Part shown: one piece after another, positions 1-9,490 of the stretch | Position numbering within the stretch: the first letter of the stretch is position 1 | Layout: each line of letters begins with the position of its first letter | Position numbers and translations under genes: made by a program | Notes under the pieces: generated by a model | Databases searched by the model: none | What the model was told of the DNA's origin: nothing | The model's input: the letters and a program-made list of their open reading frames with translations, nothing else | NCBI RefSeq assembly: GCF_900107275.1 | Contig: NZ_FNPI01000004.1 | Span: 62,001 to 126,000 of the forward strand | From: Evansella caseinilytica | Lineage (GTDB): Bacteria; Bacillota; Bacilli; Bacillales; Salisediminibacteriaceae | DNA: 64,000 nucleotides | Reading direction: 5' to 3'

Positions 1-2
1 GC

Positions 3-377
3 TACGCATTTTTAAGATTCCGTCATGCGCTGGTGCCGATTGCTAATTTCGGTTCCAATTTTTCGTTTATTTTAATTCTCGCTGGGGCTGTTCTCACTTC
101 AACTGGCATGATGTATGGGGCTAATATCATGTTGGCCGGTATCGTCTTAATGGCGGGAGCTGTGCTGTTCCAGCTCGTCACCTTGCCGGTGGAGTTTAAC
201 GCATCGAGCCGCGCGATGGAGCAGATTGTTTCCGCCGGAGTCATCAGGAACGACGAAGAGCGGGAAACAAAGAAAGTATTGAGTGCGGCGGCGCTTACGT
301 ACGTAGCAGCAGCGCTCGTTGCGGTACTGGAGCTCGTCCGGTTTATCTTAATGTTCGTGGCGATGAACAGGGACTGA
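3..377 (+). CDS. YugP-type zinc metallopeptidase, C-terminal part (5' end outside window)
   Basis: The frame is open from the left edge, so this is the C-terminal ~124 residues of a longer protein. The segment around residues 8-18 of the visible part (RHALVPIANFGSN) and the two following hydrophobic stretches match the C-terminal half of YugP/DUF2268-like neutral zinc metallopeptidases of Firmicutes, which are about 225 residues long. The zinc-binding HExxH helix would lie upstream and cannot be seen. Later features are a PVEFNASSRA loop after the second membrane segment and a final membrane helix before the stop. The family assignment comes from pattern recognition; the protease activity is inferred. 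It converges with the YitT-family gene, with a hairpin between them. Confidence 0.75.
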   Translation, partial: YAFLRFRHALVPIANFGSNFSFILILAGAVLTSTGMMYGANIMLAGIVLMAGAVLFQLVTLPVEFNASSRAMEQIVSAGVIRNDEERETKKVLSAAALTYVAAALVAVLELVRFILMFVAMNRD

Positions 378-417
378 AAAGCAGACAGGACTCTCGCATC
401 AAATGAGGAAAAGCAAA

Positions 418-449
418 GGCATCATTCCTGTAAAGGCGGGAATGATGCC
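418..449. terminator. Hairpin between convergent genes
   Basis: An 11-bp perfect stem (GGCATCATTCC / GGAATGATGCC, arms 418-428 and 439-449) lies between the stop of the metallopeptidase and the end of the minus-strand YitT gene. There is no long T-run on either side, so it may be a weak bidirectional terminator or a transcript-end stabiliser. Confidence 0.55.
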
Positions 450-516
450 TTATGGTATATAGTGAGGAAAATATAAAATTTCCTTATCCTAATGTTGCTG
501 GGGAAGCCGCTTTGTT

Positions 517-1389
517 TTACTCTTTCAGCGGGCGTTTATATTCATCAAAGGTAAAGCCTTCCCCCATGACGTCCTGCACATCGGCCATCGTTACAAAGGC
601 GTGGGGATCTACCTTGGCGATCAAGTTTTTTAAACGGACGATTTCATTCCGCCCGACGACGCAGTAAAGTACCTCCCGTTCGTTTCCGGTAAAGCTGCCC
701 CTGCCTTTCAAAATCGTCGCTCCCCGTTCCATTTCCTGCAGGATGCTCGCGGCGATCACGGGACCGTGGTCGGAAATGATCATCGCCGCTTTTCCGGAAT
801 AAGCGCCCTGCTGCATAAAGTCAATGACCTTCGCTGCAATAAACACGGCGACAAGTGTGTACATCGCTTCACGGTAATTCAAATATATAAGGGAGGAAGT
901 AATCACTACCGCGTCAAAAAGAAACATTGTTTTCCCCATGCTCCAGCCGAAATATTTAAACCCGACCTTGGCGATGATATCCACTCCCCCGGTCGTTCCA
1001 CCGAAGCGGAATACGATCCCCAGGCCGACGCCGATAAACACGCCGGAAAAAAGCGCTGCCAAAGTCATATCATCCGCGAGAGGAAGGGAGACGAGCTTGT
1101 ATTTTTGAAAAATCCAGAGAAAGACAGAAACAGAAACCGTGCCGATAATCGTAAAGATGAATGCGTTTCTTCCCAGCACCTTCCAGCCAACGACAAACAG
1201 CGGAATATTCAGCGCAAGGTTGGTGTAAGCGGGATTGATGTCAAAAATAAAATACAAAATTAACGTGATTCCGGTAAAACCTCCGTCAGCAAGATTGTTT
1301 TCCATGTTAAAATAAACAAGGCCAAACGACATGATTGCCGTGCCGATAATAATAAATAAAACATTTTTCAACTTCAGCGTTCCTAACAT
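517..1389 (-). CDS. ypjC: YitT-family (DUF2179) membrane protein, YpjC-like
   Basis: A 290-residue protein with about five N-terminal membrane helices (residues ~8-175), including the GGFTGITLIL and FRFGGTTGGVDIIAK motifs typical of YitT/YpjC/YqfU proteins. A soluble C-terminal DUF2179 domain (~residues 200-290) contains GRGSFTGNEREVLYCVV. Length matches the family. Its position directly upstream of and divergent to ypjD-dapB is the B. subtilis ypjC location, which supports the symbol. The biochemical function of the family is unknown. The start ATG has a GAGGGGAC-type ribosome binding site on the minus strand. Confidence 0.85.
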   Translation of the reverse strand: MLGTLKLKNVLFIIIGTAIMSFGLVYFNMENNLADGGFTGITLILYFIFDINPAYTNLALNIPLFVVGWKVLGRNAFIFTIIGTVSVSVFLWIFQKYKLVSLPLADDMTLAALFSGVFIGVGLGIVFRFGGTTGGVDIIAKVGFKYFGWSMGKTMFLFDAVVITSSLIYLNYREAMYTLVAVFIAAKVIDFMQQGAYSGKAAMIISDHGPVIAASILQEMERGATILKGRGSFTGNEREVLYCVVGRNEIVRLKNLIAKVDPHAFVTMADVQDVMGEGFTFDEYKRPLKE

Positions 1390-1705
1390 AAAACGTCCCC
1401 TCCGAGTTCTTCCCCTTTTGCCGATGGATGTTCACTACTGTGCGAGCACTTTTTAAAACATCTTTTTCTACTTTTAGCTATTCGCCGTAACCTGTACGAA
1501 TGCTGGGTTCTTCACACTTTGACGTGAACCAATAATAAAAGAACAAACACGAAAAATCGACTTTTTTAAACAACATCTATGGCTATTCAATTATAATAGA
1601 ATGAGAATCAGTGTTCAATGAATCAAAATTATTTGTCAAAATCCGCAACTTTCGCTAACATGAACGTGTAGGTCATTCTCTATCGACAGAAAGTGAGGAA
1701 TCCAG
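1390..1705. other. Divergent intergenic region upstream of ypjC and ypjD
   Basis: 316 bp without a gene. It holds one copy of a short dispersed repeat (about 1471-1528, shared with 29297-29350). A TATAAT at 1592-1597 could be the -10 element for the ypjD operon; no convincing -35 box stands 17 bp upstream of it. Confidence 0.5.
1471..1528. repeat. Short dispersed repeat, family D copy 1
   Basis: The stretch starts TTTTAGCTATT, then TAACCT, a GCTGGGTTCTTCAC core and a GACGTGAA end. It is recognisably the same element as 29297-29350, with roughly 70 percent identity by eye. Both copies sit in gene-free regions upstream of plus-strand genes. No coding capacity was seen. Confidence 0.45.
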
Positions 1706-2053
1706 GTGAGTGGCAAGACGCTGCAAGCAGTTCAACGTGAAGTAGACCAATACATAGGGCAATTCAAAGAAGGCTATTTCAGTCCGCTGGCGATGATGGC
1801 CCGCTTGACAGAAGAAACGGGGGAACTGGCAAGAGAAATTAATCATTATTACGGCGAAAAACCGAAAAAAAGTACGGAGAAAGAAAAAGCGATTGAAGAA
1901 GAAATCGGCGATCTGTTTTTTGTACTGGTATGCATGGCAAATTCCTTAAACGTTAATATGGATGAAGCCTTTTCTCTCGTTATGGAAAAATTCCGGACAC
2001 GAGATAAAGATCGTTGGACAAAAAAGAATGCTGAAGGAGAGTTAAGCGAATGA
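1706..2053 (+). CDS. ypjD: MazG-family nucleotide pyrophosphohydrolase YpjD
   Basis: 115-residue protein with the compact all-alpha MazG-like fold. The acidic motifs [10 protein letters not shown] (residues ~35-44) and [16 protein letters not shown] (~65-80) are the Mg-binding ExxE...ExxD pattern that hydrolyses non-canonical or damaged NTPs to NMP plus pyrophosphate. The start is GTG at 1706, chosen because AGTGAGG at 1692-1698 is correctly spaced. It is the first gene of the operon and its stop overlaps the dapB start (ATGA), indicating translational coupling. The exact substrate is not deducible; in the family it is often called a housecleaning enzyme. Confidence 0.9.
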   Translation: MSGKTLQAVQREVDQYIGQFKEGYFSPLAMMARLTEETGELAREINHYYGEKPKKSTEKEKAIEEEIGDLFFVLVCMANSLNVNMDEAFSLVMEKFRTRDKDRWTKKNAEGELSE

Positions 2054-2844
2054 TCCGTGTTGTAATTGCAGGAGCAAGAGGAAAAATGGGACAGGAAGCG
2101 GTCCGGATGGTTACTGGCGAACCGTCGTTCCAATTGGTGGCAGTAGTTGATATTAAATTTGCAGGTTTAATGATGAAAGATGTGGAAGGAATGGAACCCC
2201 TGGACGTTCCTGTATATAATGACCTTCACGACTGTTTTGCGGAAGTGGAAAGCGATGTACTGATAGACTTCACGGCACCGGAAATAGGGAAAAAACATGT
2301 TGTTACAGCGTTGGAACACGGTGTCCGGCCGGTCGTGGGAACAACCGGTTTTTCCGAAGAAGATGTGAAGGAGCTGTCAGCGCTCGCCGAATCTAAAAGA
2401 ACCGGCGCGATCATTGCGCCTAACTTTGCCATTGGCGCCATCCTGATGATGAAATTTTCACAAATGGCGGCTAAGTATTTAAATGACGTGGAAATTATCG
2501 AACAGCACCACGACCGAAAGCTTGATGCTCCGTCAGGAACTGCCGTCAAGACGGCGCAAATGATTGCGGAGGTTCGAGAAAGCAAGAGACAAGGCCATCC
2601 GGAGGAAAAAGAGCAATTAGCCGGCGCAAGAGGTGCTGATTTTGACGGGCTGAGAATTCACAGCGTTCGGTTGCCGGGATTTGTTGCACATCAGGAGGTC
2701 ATCTTTGGCGGAGAAGGTCAATCGCTAAAAATTAGACATGATTCGTTTCATCGGAGCTCGTTTATGCCCGGCGTGAAACTGGCATGTGAAACGGTGATGA
2801 AGCTTGATATTCTTGTTTACGGCTTGGAGCATATTATAGAATAG
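2050..2844 (+). CDS. dapB: 4-hydroxy-tetrahydrodipicolinate reductase
   Basis: 264 residues, the normal length for DapB. It catalyses NAD(P)H reduction of hydroxy-tetrahydrodipicolinate in the diaminopimelate/lysine branch, feeding cell wall, lysine and spore dipicolinate. Visible motifs are the Rossmann loop GARGKMG at residues ~7-13, GTTGF (~97-101), APNFAIGA (~124-131) and the catalytic [15 protein letters not shown] segment (~154-168). It overlaps ypjD by four bases and is followed 29 bp later by mgsA with its own GAGAGGAG site. This is the standard Bacillus order. Confidence 0.97.
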   Translation: MIRVVIAGARGKMGQEAVRMVTGEPSFQLVAVVDIKFAGLMMKDVEGMEPLDVPVYNDLHDCFAEVESDVLIDFTAPEIGKKHVVTALEHGVRPVVGTTGFSEEDVKELSALAESKRTGAIIAPNFAIGAILMMKFSQMAAKYLNDVEIIEQHHDRKLDAPSGTAVKTAQMIAEVRESKRQGHPEEKEQLAGARGADFDGLRIHSVRLPGFVAHQEVIFGGEGQSLKIRHDSFHRSSFMPGVKLACETVMKLDILVYGLEHIIE

Positions 2845-2873
2845 TTTCATAACACGGTGAGAGGAGCCAGTAT

Positions 2874-3296
2874 ATGAATATTGCCTTTATAGCGCACGAT
2901 AAGAAAAAAGACGATATGGTGCAGTTTGTCATTGCCTATGAGCAGGTGTTAAGCGGGCATCAGCTGTATTCCACCGGAACCACAGGGAAAAGAATCATGG
3001 AAGCAACAGCGCTGAAAGTTCACCGCTGTCAATCCGGCCCGTTGGGAGGAGATCAGCAAATAGGTGCCATGATTGCAGAAAATCAGATGGATTGTGTCAT
3101 TTTCTTCAAGGACCCGCTTACCGCGCAGCCGCATGAGCCGGATATCACAGCGCTCATTCGTTTATGCGACGTATATTGTATTCCGCTGGCGACAAACATT
3201 GCGACGGCGGAAATACTGCTGCGTGGGCTGCAGCGCGGAGATTTCCAATGGCGTGAAATCGTCAAGGGAAAAACAAAGGATGCTGAATCTTCATGA
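2874..3296 (+). CDS. mgsA: Methylglyoxal synthase
   Basis: 140 residues; converts dihydroxyacetone phosphate to methylglyoxal plus phosphate, an overflow route that relieves sugar-phosphate stress. Motifs seen: STGTTGKRI (~36-44) for phosphate binding, [13 protein letters not shown] (~58-70) and [15 protein letters not shown] (~79-93), which carry the catalytic aspartates. Its stop overlaps the bshB1 start (ATGA at 3293-3296). The methylglyoxal made here is detoxified in Bacillus by bacillithiol-dependent enzymes, so its coupling to bshB1-bshA is functionally sensible (inference). Confidence 0.96.
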   Translation: MNIAFIAHDKKKDDMVQFVIAYEQVLSGHQLYSTGTTGKRIMEATALKVHRCQSGPLGGDQQIGAMIAENQMDCVIFFKDPLTAQPHEPDITALIRLCDVYCIPLATNIATAEILLRGLQRGDFQWREIVKGKTKDAESS

Positions 3297-3994
3297 GCCC
3301 CATCGATGTACTTGCTGTTGGGGCGCATCCGGATGACGCGGAAATCGGCATGGGCGGAACACTGGCAAAGCTTGCCGATCAAGGGTATAGAACGGCGCTC
3401 ATTTGTTTAACGAAAGCGGAGCTGTCGTCCAACGGCACGGTGGAAGAACGGCAAAAGGAAGCCGCTAATGCGGCGAAGGTGCTCGGCGCGGAACGTATGC
3501 AACTGGCTTTTCCTGACAGGCAGCTGTCGGTATACCGTCCCGACTGTATCGCTGCGCTTGTCAAGGTGGTCCGGGAATATCGTCCGAAAATTGTGTTCGC
3601 GCCGAACAAGGAAGACCGGCACCCAGATCACGGGCATTGCAGCGAGATAGTGAAGGAAGCGGTGTTTTCCGCGGGCATCCGCCGCTATCTTCCTGAAAGC
3701 GGCACGGCGGCATATCGGCCGACAGCACTGTATTATTACCAGATCAACGGCGTGATAAAACCAGATTTTGTGGTTGACATATCGGGGTATGTTGAACAAA
3801 AGCGGAAAGCGTTATCGTGTTACAAAAGTCAGTTTAATAAGAATGAACAGTCGGCGGCAACGCCGTTGAATACCGGATACTTACAGGCGGTGGAGGGGCG
3901 GGAAAGGCTCTTGGGAAACGAGGCGGGGGTCACATACGCCGAAGGCTTTCTTTCCGACCGGCCGCTGTTGATGTCAAATTTAATAGGGGAATGA
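3293..3994 (+). CDS. bshB1: Bacillithiol biosynthesis deacetylase BshB1
   Basis: 233-residue LmbE/PIG-L family zinc deacetylase. The AHPDDAEIG motif at residues 11-19 supplies metal ligands, and [11 protein letters not shown] (~109-119) the third ligand region. It removes the acetyl group from GlcNAc-malate to give GlcN-malate, step two of bacillithiol synthesis. It overlaps mgsA by 4 bp and abuts bshA, which makes its substrate. Length and order match B. subtilis ypjG-ypjH. A second deacetylase (BshB2) is common in Bacillus but is not in this window. Confidence 0.95.
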   Translation: MSPIDVLAVGAHPDDAEIGMGGTLAKLADQGYRTALICLTKAELSSNGTVEERQKEAANAAKVLGAERMQLAFPDRQLSVYRPDCIAALVKVVREYRPKIVFAPNKEDRHPDHGHCSEIVKEAVFSAGIRRYLPESGTAAYRPTALYYYQINGVIKPDFVVDISGYVEQKRKALSCYKSQFNKNEQSAATPLNTGYLQAVEGRERLLGNEAGVTYAEGFLSDRPLLMSNLIGE

Positions 3995-3996
3995 GG

Positions 3997-5124
3997 ATGA
4001 CATATAAAATCGGCATTACATGCTACCCGACTGTAGGCGGTTCCGGCGTCGTCGCGACGGAACTGGGAAAAGCGCTGGCAGAACGGGGGCACGAGATTCA
4101 TTTTATTTCATCAAGCGTCCCGTTTCGGCTGGATTGCGACTGCGAAAACATTTATTTTCACGAGGTTGAAGTCAATCAGTACTCGGTTTTTCGCTATCCG
4201 CCGTACGATCTCTCGCTTGCGAGTAAAATGGCCGATGTAGCCAAACGGGTCGGCCTGGATCTATTGCATGTGCATTATGCTGTTCCCCATGCCATCAGCG
4301 CCTTTTTGGCAAAGCAAATGGTGGGGGAGCATTTGAAGATCGTAACGACGCTTCACGGGACGGATATTACCGTGTTAGGGTATGATCCTTCCTTGTCAGA
4401 TATCATTCGGTTCGGCATTGAACGCAGTGATCAAGTAACAGCGGTATCCGATGATCTGGCCTGTGTGACAAATCAACTGCTTTCAACAGAAAAACAGATC
4501 GAAACAATTTATAATTTTATCGATCAGCGGATATATTATCCGCGGAATTCCGATGATCTCCGTGAGGAATATCGCATTCAGCCGGGACAAAAGGTCATTA
4601 TACATATCTCTAATTTTCGCAAAGTAAAGCGGGTTCCGGATGTTGTGAAAGCTTTTTATGAAATACAAAAGCAGGTGGATGCTGTCTTAGTTTTGATCGG
4701 AGAAGGACCTGAGTTGCCGATCGTAACCGAGGAAGTGAGGCGGCTTGGCCTCACCGAACAAGTCCGTTTTCTTGGAAATCAGAAGCGGCTGGCAGAACTG
4801 TTGGCAATGGGAGATTTGAAGTTGCTGCTCTCTGAAAAAGAAAGCTTCGGTCTGACAATTTTGGAAGCAATGGCTTGCGGTGTGCCTGTCATCGGTACAA
4901 AAATCGGCGGCATTCCTGAAGTCATCAAGGATGGAGAAAACGGCTTCGTCTGCCCCTTTGGCGCTATTGATCAAGTTGCGAAAAAAGCGGTGGAATTGCT
5001 GACAAACTCGGCGTTGCAGAAACGGCTATCCGCATCCGCAATCAGGACGGCAACCGAGGAGTTTCACTTGGAAAAAATCGTCAGCCAATATGAGGCTGTT
5101 TATCAAAAAGCGCTGGACGGATAA
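3997..5124 (+). CDS. bshA: N-acetyl-alpha-D-glucosaminyl L-malate synthase BshA
   Basis: GT4-family glycosyltransferase, about 375 residues, which joins UDP-GlcNAc and L-malate as the first step of bacillithiol synthesis. The N-terminal domain shows [31 protein letters not shown] is the acceptor-side region; the C-terminal sugar-nucleotide site has [21 protein letters not shown]. The frame also has an ATG at 3991, but AGGGGA at 3985-3990 would touch it, whereas it is properly spaced from ATG 3997, which I prefer. Confidence 0.95.
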   Translation: MTYKIGITCYPTVGGSGVVATELGKALAERGHEIHFISSSVPFRLDCDCENIYFHEVEVNQYSVFRYPPYDLSLASKMADVAKRVGLDLLHVHYAVPHAISAFLAKQMVGEHLKIVTTLHGTDITVLGYDPSLSDIIRFGIERSDQVTAVSDDLACVTNQLLSTEKQIETIYNFIDQRIYYPRNSDDLREEYRIQPGQKVIIHISNFRKVKRVPDVVKAFYEIQKQVDAVLVLIGEGPELPIVTEEVRRLGLTEQVRFLGNQKRLAELLAMGDLKLLLSEKESFGLTILEAMACGVPVIGTKIGGIPEVIKDGENGFVCPFGAIDQVAKKAVELLTNSALQKRLSASAIRTATEEFHLEKIVSQYEAVYQKALDG

Positions 5125-5136
5125 GGTGATCGATAA

Positions 5137-6297
5137 ATGACCAGTTGGGAAGATGCAGGTAATACCGTTTTACATCAATTAATCACTGCCGGGTATGAAG
5201 CGTATATTGTCGGCGGCGCCGTTCGCGACCGGCTGCTGAATCGCCCACTTCGGGATGTGGACATTTGTACAACTGCCGCAGTGGAAGAAATTTTGCAGCT
5301 TTTTCCTGCGGCAGTTGCCGTCGGAGCGAGGCACGGTACAGTCGTCGTTCCGGTAAACGGCCTGCCTGTTGAAGTAAGCGAATTTAAACGAAAAAATGGG
5401 AAAGGCTCGCTCATGACCGACCTTTCCCTTCGTGATTTTACGTGCAATGCAATGGCGATGAATGAGCATGGAGATCTCATTGATCCTTTCGGGGGACAAG
5501 CCGCGATAAATAACCGGATCATCCAGGTTGTCGGCGGCAGTCCGGAACGCTTTTTGGAAGACCCGCTGCGGCTGTTGCGGGCGTTGCGCTTTGCTGTGGA
5601 ACTGCGGTTCGCCATCGACCCGCAAACGGAAGCGTGGATGACTGCGCATGCTGCTCTTGCTGCTGAACCGGCAGTGGAACGAATTGCAAACGAGCTGAAG
5701 AAAGCGGCTAACAACCGCCTGGATAAAAAAGCATTGATTTTTCTTGTGTTTCATCCGGTTTGTCGACAGCTGCCAAAGCTTTTTTCCAGTGAGCTGTTGA
5801 CAAAGGAAAGGCTGGAAACGATGGATGAGAGCTTGTTCATACAAGGAGAAACAGAGTGGTGGACGCTCTCAGCGTTTTCCAAAGCCGCTGAAGAAACACG
5901 AGCAGTCCTCAAACATTATAAAGTGCCGAACGAACTGCAAAAAAAGGCAGGTTTTCTCGTAGACATGGTCTGGAAGGGATTGCAGACGCCGTGGGACCGT
6001 TTCGACTTGTATCGTTTAGGAAAAGATAATATTGTAGCGGGGGAAAAGCTGAGAGCAATGCTGAGCGCTTCTGCCCCCCGGGTGTCTGAACTGATGAGCC
6101 GATACAATCAGCTTCCTGTACATTCCAGTAAAGATATCGCAGTTTCCGGAAACGATTTGCTTCAATGGTTTCCGGATCACACCGGCCGGGATATCGGCAA
6201 CGCCTTAAAGCTAGTGGAAAGGCAGATTGTTTCCGGACGGTTGAACAATACGAAAACCGAGATTCAAGCGTGGTTAACAAGGGAGAAAGTACTATGA
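5137..6297 (+). CDS. cca: CCA tRNA nucleotidyltransferase
   Basis: 386-residue class II nucleotidyltransferase that builds or repairs the 3' CCA end of tRNAs. The GGAVRD motif (~22-27) and RDVDICT (~34-40) hold the catalytic aspartates; LRDFTCNAMA (~99-108) is the sugar-selecting motif B (the family usual is RRDFT, here LRDFT). RLLRALRFA (~147-155) begins the nucleotide-recognition helices. The C-terminal part is helical and divergent, as usual. The gene follows bshA by 12 bp, and its stop overlaps the birA start (ATGA at 6294-6297), so the operon continues. Confidence 0.95.
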   Translation: MTSWEDAGNTVLHQLITAGYEAYIVGGAVRDRLLNRPLRDVDICTTAAVEEILQLFPAAVAVGARHGTVVVPVNGLPVEVSEFKRKNGKGSLMTDLSLRDFTCNAMAMNEHGDLIDPFGGQAAINNRIIQVVGGSPERFLEDPLRLLRALRFAVELRFAIDPQTEAWMTAHAALAAEPAVERIANELKKAANNRLDKKALIFLVFHPVCRQLPKLFSSELLTKERLETMDESLFIQGETEWWTLSAFSKAAEETRAVLKHYKVPNELQKKAGFLVDMVWKGLQTPWDRFDLYRLGKDNIVAGEKLRAMLSASAPRVSELMSRYNQLPVHSSKDIAVSGNDLLQWFPDHTGRDIGNALKLVERQIVSGRLNNTKTEIQAWLTREKVL

Positions 6298-7262
6298 AGA
6301 CAAAAGTGTTGCAGCTTCTGAGAAATCACCGCGATGACTATTTGTCGGGTGAAAAGATTAGCGCTCTGCTGTCGTGCAGCCGCACGATGGTTTGGAAATA
6401 TATCGATGCGCTCAGAAAAGAAGGATACGAGATTGAAGCGATTTCCAATAAAGGCTATAAATTCATCGGCGAACCGGATCGATTAAGCGAACATGAAGTT
6501 TTATCCCGATTAGATCCGGACACATTTGTCCAAAAGGTCGTTTATGAAGACTTGGCAGAATCAACACAACAGCTTGCTCACGCACTTGTTCACGCAGGAG
6601 CGGAAACGGGTACCGTTGTTATTGCCAATCAGCAGACAAGCGGGCGGGGCAGACTGGGGAGAAACTGGTATTCTCCAGCAAATACCGGGATTTGGATGAG
6701 CCTCATTCTCAAGCCGGATATGGAAATCAGAAAGGCGCCGCAGTTAACGTTAGTCGCAGCCGTTGCGGCAGCAAGGGCAGTCCGGCAAGTATGCGGCATT
6801 GATGCAGATATTAAATGGCCGAACGATCTCCTGCTGCATAATAAAAAAATCGCCGGAATATTAACAGAAATGCAGGCAGAAATGGATCAGATGAAATCGG
6901 TGGTCATCGGCATCGGAATGAATGTCAATGAAATTTCGTTTCCAAGCGGCGTTCATGAGGTGGCAACATCGTTAAAAAAAGAAACCGGCAAGTGCTTCAA
7001 GCGGGCCGACATTGTCGTCAGCATCCTCAACGAATTTCAATGGCTGTATGATGCCTACTTAACAAAAGGCTTCCCCTTTATTAAACCATTGTGGGAAGCA
7101 AGAGCAGTCACAATTGGAAAGGAAATCACCGCTAAAACACATAAGGATACAATCGTTGGAACGGCCGAAGGAATCGATGATGAAGGTGTGCTGCTCATAA
7201 AGGACAAAGCCGGTCATCATCATCGCATCTATTCCGCGGATATCGAAGCAGCAAACGATTGA
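6294..7262 (+). CDS. birA: Bifunctional biotin operon repressor / biotin-protein ligase BirA
   Basis: 322 residues. An N-terminal winged helix-turn-helix (~1-65, with LLSCSRTMVWKYIDALRKEG) precedes the ligase domain, with SGRGRLGRNWYSP (~117-129) for biotinyl-AMP binding and KWPNDLLL (~178-185). It attaches biotin to carboxylases and, with the HTH, represses biotin genes. ATG 6294 is chosen: it overlaps the cca stop, is preceded by GGGAGAAAG, and gives the family length; the same frame extends upstream only as a shadow of cca. It is the last gene before the tandem repeat array and terminator. Confidence 0.95.
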   Translation: MKTKVLQLLRNHRDDYLSGEKISALLSCSRTMVWKYIDALRKEGYEIEAISNKGYKFIGEPDRLSEHEVLSRLDPDTFVQKVVYEDLAESTQQLAHALVHAGAETGTVVIANQQTSGRGRLGRNWYSPANTGIWMSLILKPDMEIRKAPQLTLVAAVAAARAVRQVCGIDADIKWPNDLLLHNKKIAGILTEMQAEMDQMKSVVIGIGMNVNEISFPSGVHEVATSLKKETGKCFKRADIVVSILNEFQWLYDAYLTKGFPFIKPLWEARAVTIGKEITAKTHKDTIVGTAEGIDDEGVLLIKDKAGHHHRIYSADIEAAND

Positions 7263-7303
7263 CACCAGGCACAGGGATGATATACTTTCATTGGGCAGTA
7301 TTA

Positions 7304-7537
7304 GAGAGCAGTGCGACAGCGCTGCGGCGTGCGAAGCACAAAAAAGAGAGCAGTGCGACAGCGCTGCGTCGTGCGAAGCACAAAAAAGAGAGCAGTGCGA
7401 CAGCGCTGCGGCGTGCGAAGCACAAAAAAGAGAGCAGTGCGACAGCGCTGCGTCGTGCGAAGCACCAAAAAGAGAGCAGTGCGGGAGCGCTGCGTCGTGC
7501 GAAGCACCAAAAAAAGAGCAGTGCGGGAGCGCTGCGA
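7304..7537 (+). repeat. 42-bp tandem repeat array, about 5.6 units, after birA
   Basis: Units begin at 7304, 7346, 7388, 7430, 7472 and 7514 (last one partial). Each starts GAGAGCAGTGCGACAGCGCT and ends GTGCGAAGCAC plus an A-run. GTGC-GAA-GCAC is a small perfect hairpin, and GCAG...CTGC a second imperfect one, in every unit. Differences are few: GCGG/GCGT alternates, and the last two units have GCGGGAGCG instead of GCGACAGCG. Because 42 is divisible by 3, several frames stay open as 14-residue repeats (e.g. ESSATALRRAKHKK), but there is no ribosome binding site or conserved start. It looks like a transcribed but untranslated array between the birA stop and the terminator. Confidence 0.9.
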
Positions 7538-7678
7538 ACCATTACTGACTCTAAACTGTACCGGACTTTCAATGCAAGACAAAAAAGTTATTTTTCTGCC
7601 TTGATCCGAATGACGGACTGGGACAGAGGGTGTGACAGTTGAAAGGGGAAAGTATACCCTTTTATTCAGGAACGTCGT

Positions 7679-7710
7679 AAACCTTCTTCCAGCCGGAAGA
7701 AGGTTTTTTT
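7679..7710 (+). terminator. Rho-independent terminator of the ypjD-birA operon
   Basis: The stem AACCTTCTTCC / GGAAGAAGGTT with an AGCC loop (arms about 7680-7690 and 7695-7705) runs into a T-tract ending at 7710. It ends the transcript that includes birA and the tandem array, before panB. Confidence 0.9.
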
Positions 7711-7775
7711 GCATTAATTGATACGTTCCTTCATCGTCTCCCTTTTTCTCAGAAGAAAATGAGAGGAGAGATCAC

Positions 7776-8609
7776 ATGAAAACGACGTTTGATTTTCGAA
7801 AAATGAAACAACAGCAGGAGAAAATTTCGATGGTGACCGCCTATGATGCTCCTGGTGCCAAGCTGGCGGAAGAAGCAGGAATCGATACGATTTTAGTCGG
7901 CGATTCCCTCGGCATGGTAGTGCTGGGCTACGAGTCCACTGTTTACGTTACTTTGGAAGAAATGATTCATCATTCGAAAGCGGTAAGGCGTGGAGCGAAG
8001 GAAACCTTTATTATTGCCGATATGCCCTTCCTGACATACCATGCTTCCATGACGGAGACGTTTCAGACAGCGAAGCGGCTGATGCAGGACGGAGGGGCGC
8101 ATGCCGTCAAAATGGAAGGCGGCGGAGACGTTATCGACAAAGGAAAGGCGCTGGTGGCAGCCGGAGTGCCTTATGTCGCCCACTTAGGTTTGACGCCGCA
8201 ATCCGTCGGTGTCCTTGGCGGTTACCGCGTCCAAGGAAAATCTGCCGATGAGGCTGAACAGCTTTTGGCAGAAGCAATCCGGGCAGAGGAAGCAGGGGCT
8301 TGCCTGCTTGTGCTGGAATGCGTTCCGGAAGGCGTGGCCGAAAGGATAACAAAAACGTTAGCTACCCCGGTTATCGGCATCGGCGCCGGGCGGCACACAG
8401 ACGGCCAGGTGCTTGTATACCATGACCTCATCGGTTACACGCAAGGGCATGTACCGAAATTCGTCAAACGTTATAAAAATATATCTTCAGACATTACAGA
8501 GGCCATTCAAATGTTTCACAACGACGTGAAAAGCGGCGCTTTTCCAGAAGAAAACCACGTTTTTCAGGCAAAACAGGCTGGGTTGCAAAAAATGTACGGG
8601 GGAAACTAA
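7776..8609 (+). CDS. panB: 3-methyl-2-oxobutanoate hydroxymethyltransferase
   Basis: 277 residues; makes ketopantoate from alpha-ketoisovalerate and methylene-THF, the first committed step of pantothenate/CoA synthesis. Motifs: [19 protein letters not shown] (~19-37), VGDSLGMV (~42-49, metal-binding Asp) and VKMEGGG (~111-117). GAGAGGAG at 7761-7768 precedes the ATG. It starts the panBCD operon, with panC 1 bp downstream. Confidence 0.97.
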   Translation: MKTTFDFRKMKQQQEKISMVTAYDAPGAKLAEEAGIDTILVGDSLGMVVLGYESTVYVTLEEMIHHSKAVRRGAKETFIIADMPFLTYHASMTETFQTAKRLMQDGGAHAVKMEGGGDVIDKGKALVAAGVPYVAHLGLTPQSVGVLGGYRVQGKSADEAEQLLAEAIRAEEAGACLLVLECVPEGVAERITKTLATPVIGIGAGRHTDGQVLVYHDLIGYTQGHVPKFVKRYKNISSDITEAIQMFHNDVKSGAFPEENHVFQAKQAGLQKMYGGN

Positions 8610-8610
8610 C

Positions 8611-9486
8611 GTGGAAGCGATCAAAACGATTCAAGCGATAAAATCACTTGTTAAACAACAAAAAGCTACAGGGAAAAGCATCGGTTTCGTACCGACAATG
8701 GGCTTTTTACATGAAGGCCATCTGTCGCTAATAAAGCAGGCAAAGCTTGAGAATGACTTTGTGGTTGTCAGCATTTTTGTCAACCCCCTCCAATTTGGAG
8801 AAGGGGAGGATTATGACAGATATCCGCGGGATGTGGAAAAAGATAACATGCTGCTGCAATCCCTTGGCGTCGACGTTTTGTTTCATCCGGAAGTGAGCGA
8901 AATGTACCCGGGAAAACTAAGCGCGCAGATCGTTGTCCGCGAAGGGGTTAACGTGCTGTGCGGTGCAAAGCGGCCAGGGCATTTCGACGGTGTTGCCACC
9001 GTTGTCATGAAGCTTTTTCAAATCGTGTTGCCGGATAAAGCGTATTTTGGCTTAAAGGATGCGCAGCAAGTTGCTGTCATCGAACGGCTCGTCAAAGATT
9101 ATCATTTGGATGTGGAAATTATTCGCGGGCGGACCGTCCGGGAAGAAGACGGCTTGGCGAAAAGCTCGCGGAATGTTTACTTAACGGAACGAGAGCGGAA
9201 AGAAGCGCCGGCAATATATCAAGCCTTGCTGAAAACAAAAGAGAAACTACTGCAGGACAGCACGAAAACAGGAAGTGAAATCGAAAGCTTTTTAAACGAG
9301 CTGTTGACTGTCCGTCTTTCCGGCAAAGTTGATTATGCGGAAGTGAGGTCTTTCCCGGATTTAAAAAAATTAACAAGTCTCGAAGGAGAAATCATTATTG
9401 CCGCAGCCGTCAACTATTCAAAAGCAAGATTGATCGACAATGTGATCGTCCAGCTCCCAACGGGCGATGCACCGAGAGAGGAGTAG
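8611..9486 (+). CDS. panC: Pantothenate synthetase
   Basis: 291 residues; ATP-dependent condensation of pantoate and beta-alanine. Nucleotidyltransferase motifs [15 protein letters not shown] (~28-42, the HIGH-like signature), [18 protein letters not shown] (~58-75) and [15 protein letters not shown] (~150-164) are all present. The start is GTG at 8611 with GGGGGAAA just upstream. It sits between panB and panD; the panD ribosome binding site lies inside its end. Confidence 0.96.
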   Translation: MEAIKTIQAIKSLVKQQKATGKSIGFVPTMGFLHEGHLSLIKQAKLENDFVVVSIFVNPLQFGEGEDYDRYPRDVEKDNMLLQSLGVDVLFHPEVSEMYPGKLSAQIVVREGVNVLCGAKRPGHFDGVATVVMKLFQIVLPDKAYFGLKDAQQVAVIERLVKDYHLDVEIIRGRTVREEDGLAKSSRNVYLTERERKEAPAIYQALLKTKEKLLQDSTKTGSEIESFLNELLTVRLSGKVDYAEVRSFPDLKKLTSLEGEIIIAAAVNYSKARLIDNVIVQLPTGDAPREE

Positions 9487-9490
9487 CGGT

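Noticed and set aside
766-1263. 165-codon plus-strand frame opposite ypjC
   Set aside because: Shadow of the well-supported YitT-family gene on the minus strand; its product is compositionally unlike a protein and has no ribosome binding site.
1590-1615. Fur-box-like AATGAGAATCA stretch upstream of ypjD
   Set aside because: Does not form the required 7-1-7 inverted repeat.
3073-3336. Alternative frame overlapping mgsA and bshB1
   Set aside because: Overlaps two strongly supported genes and shows no domain.
7304-7537. CRISPR array
   Set aside because: Units are contiguous without spacers and no cas genes are in the window.
7259-7642. Open frames through the 42-bp array (e.g. ESSATALRRAKHKK repeats) on both strands
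   Set aside because: They are open only because the repeat period is a multiple of three. No ribosome binding site, start overlaps birA, and sense and antisense frames are equally open.
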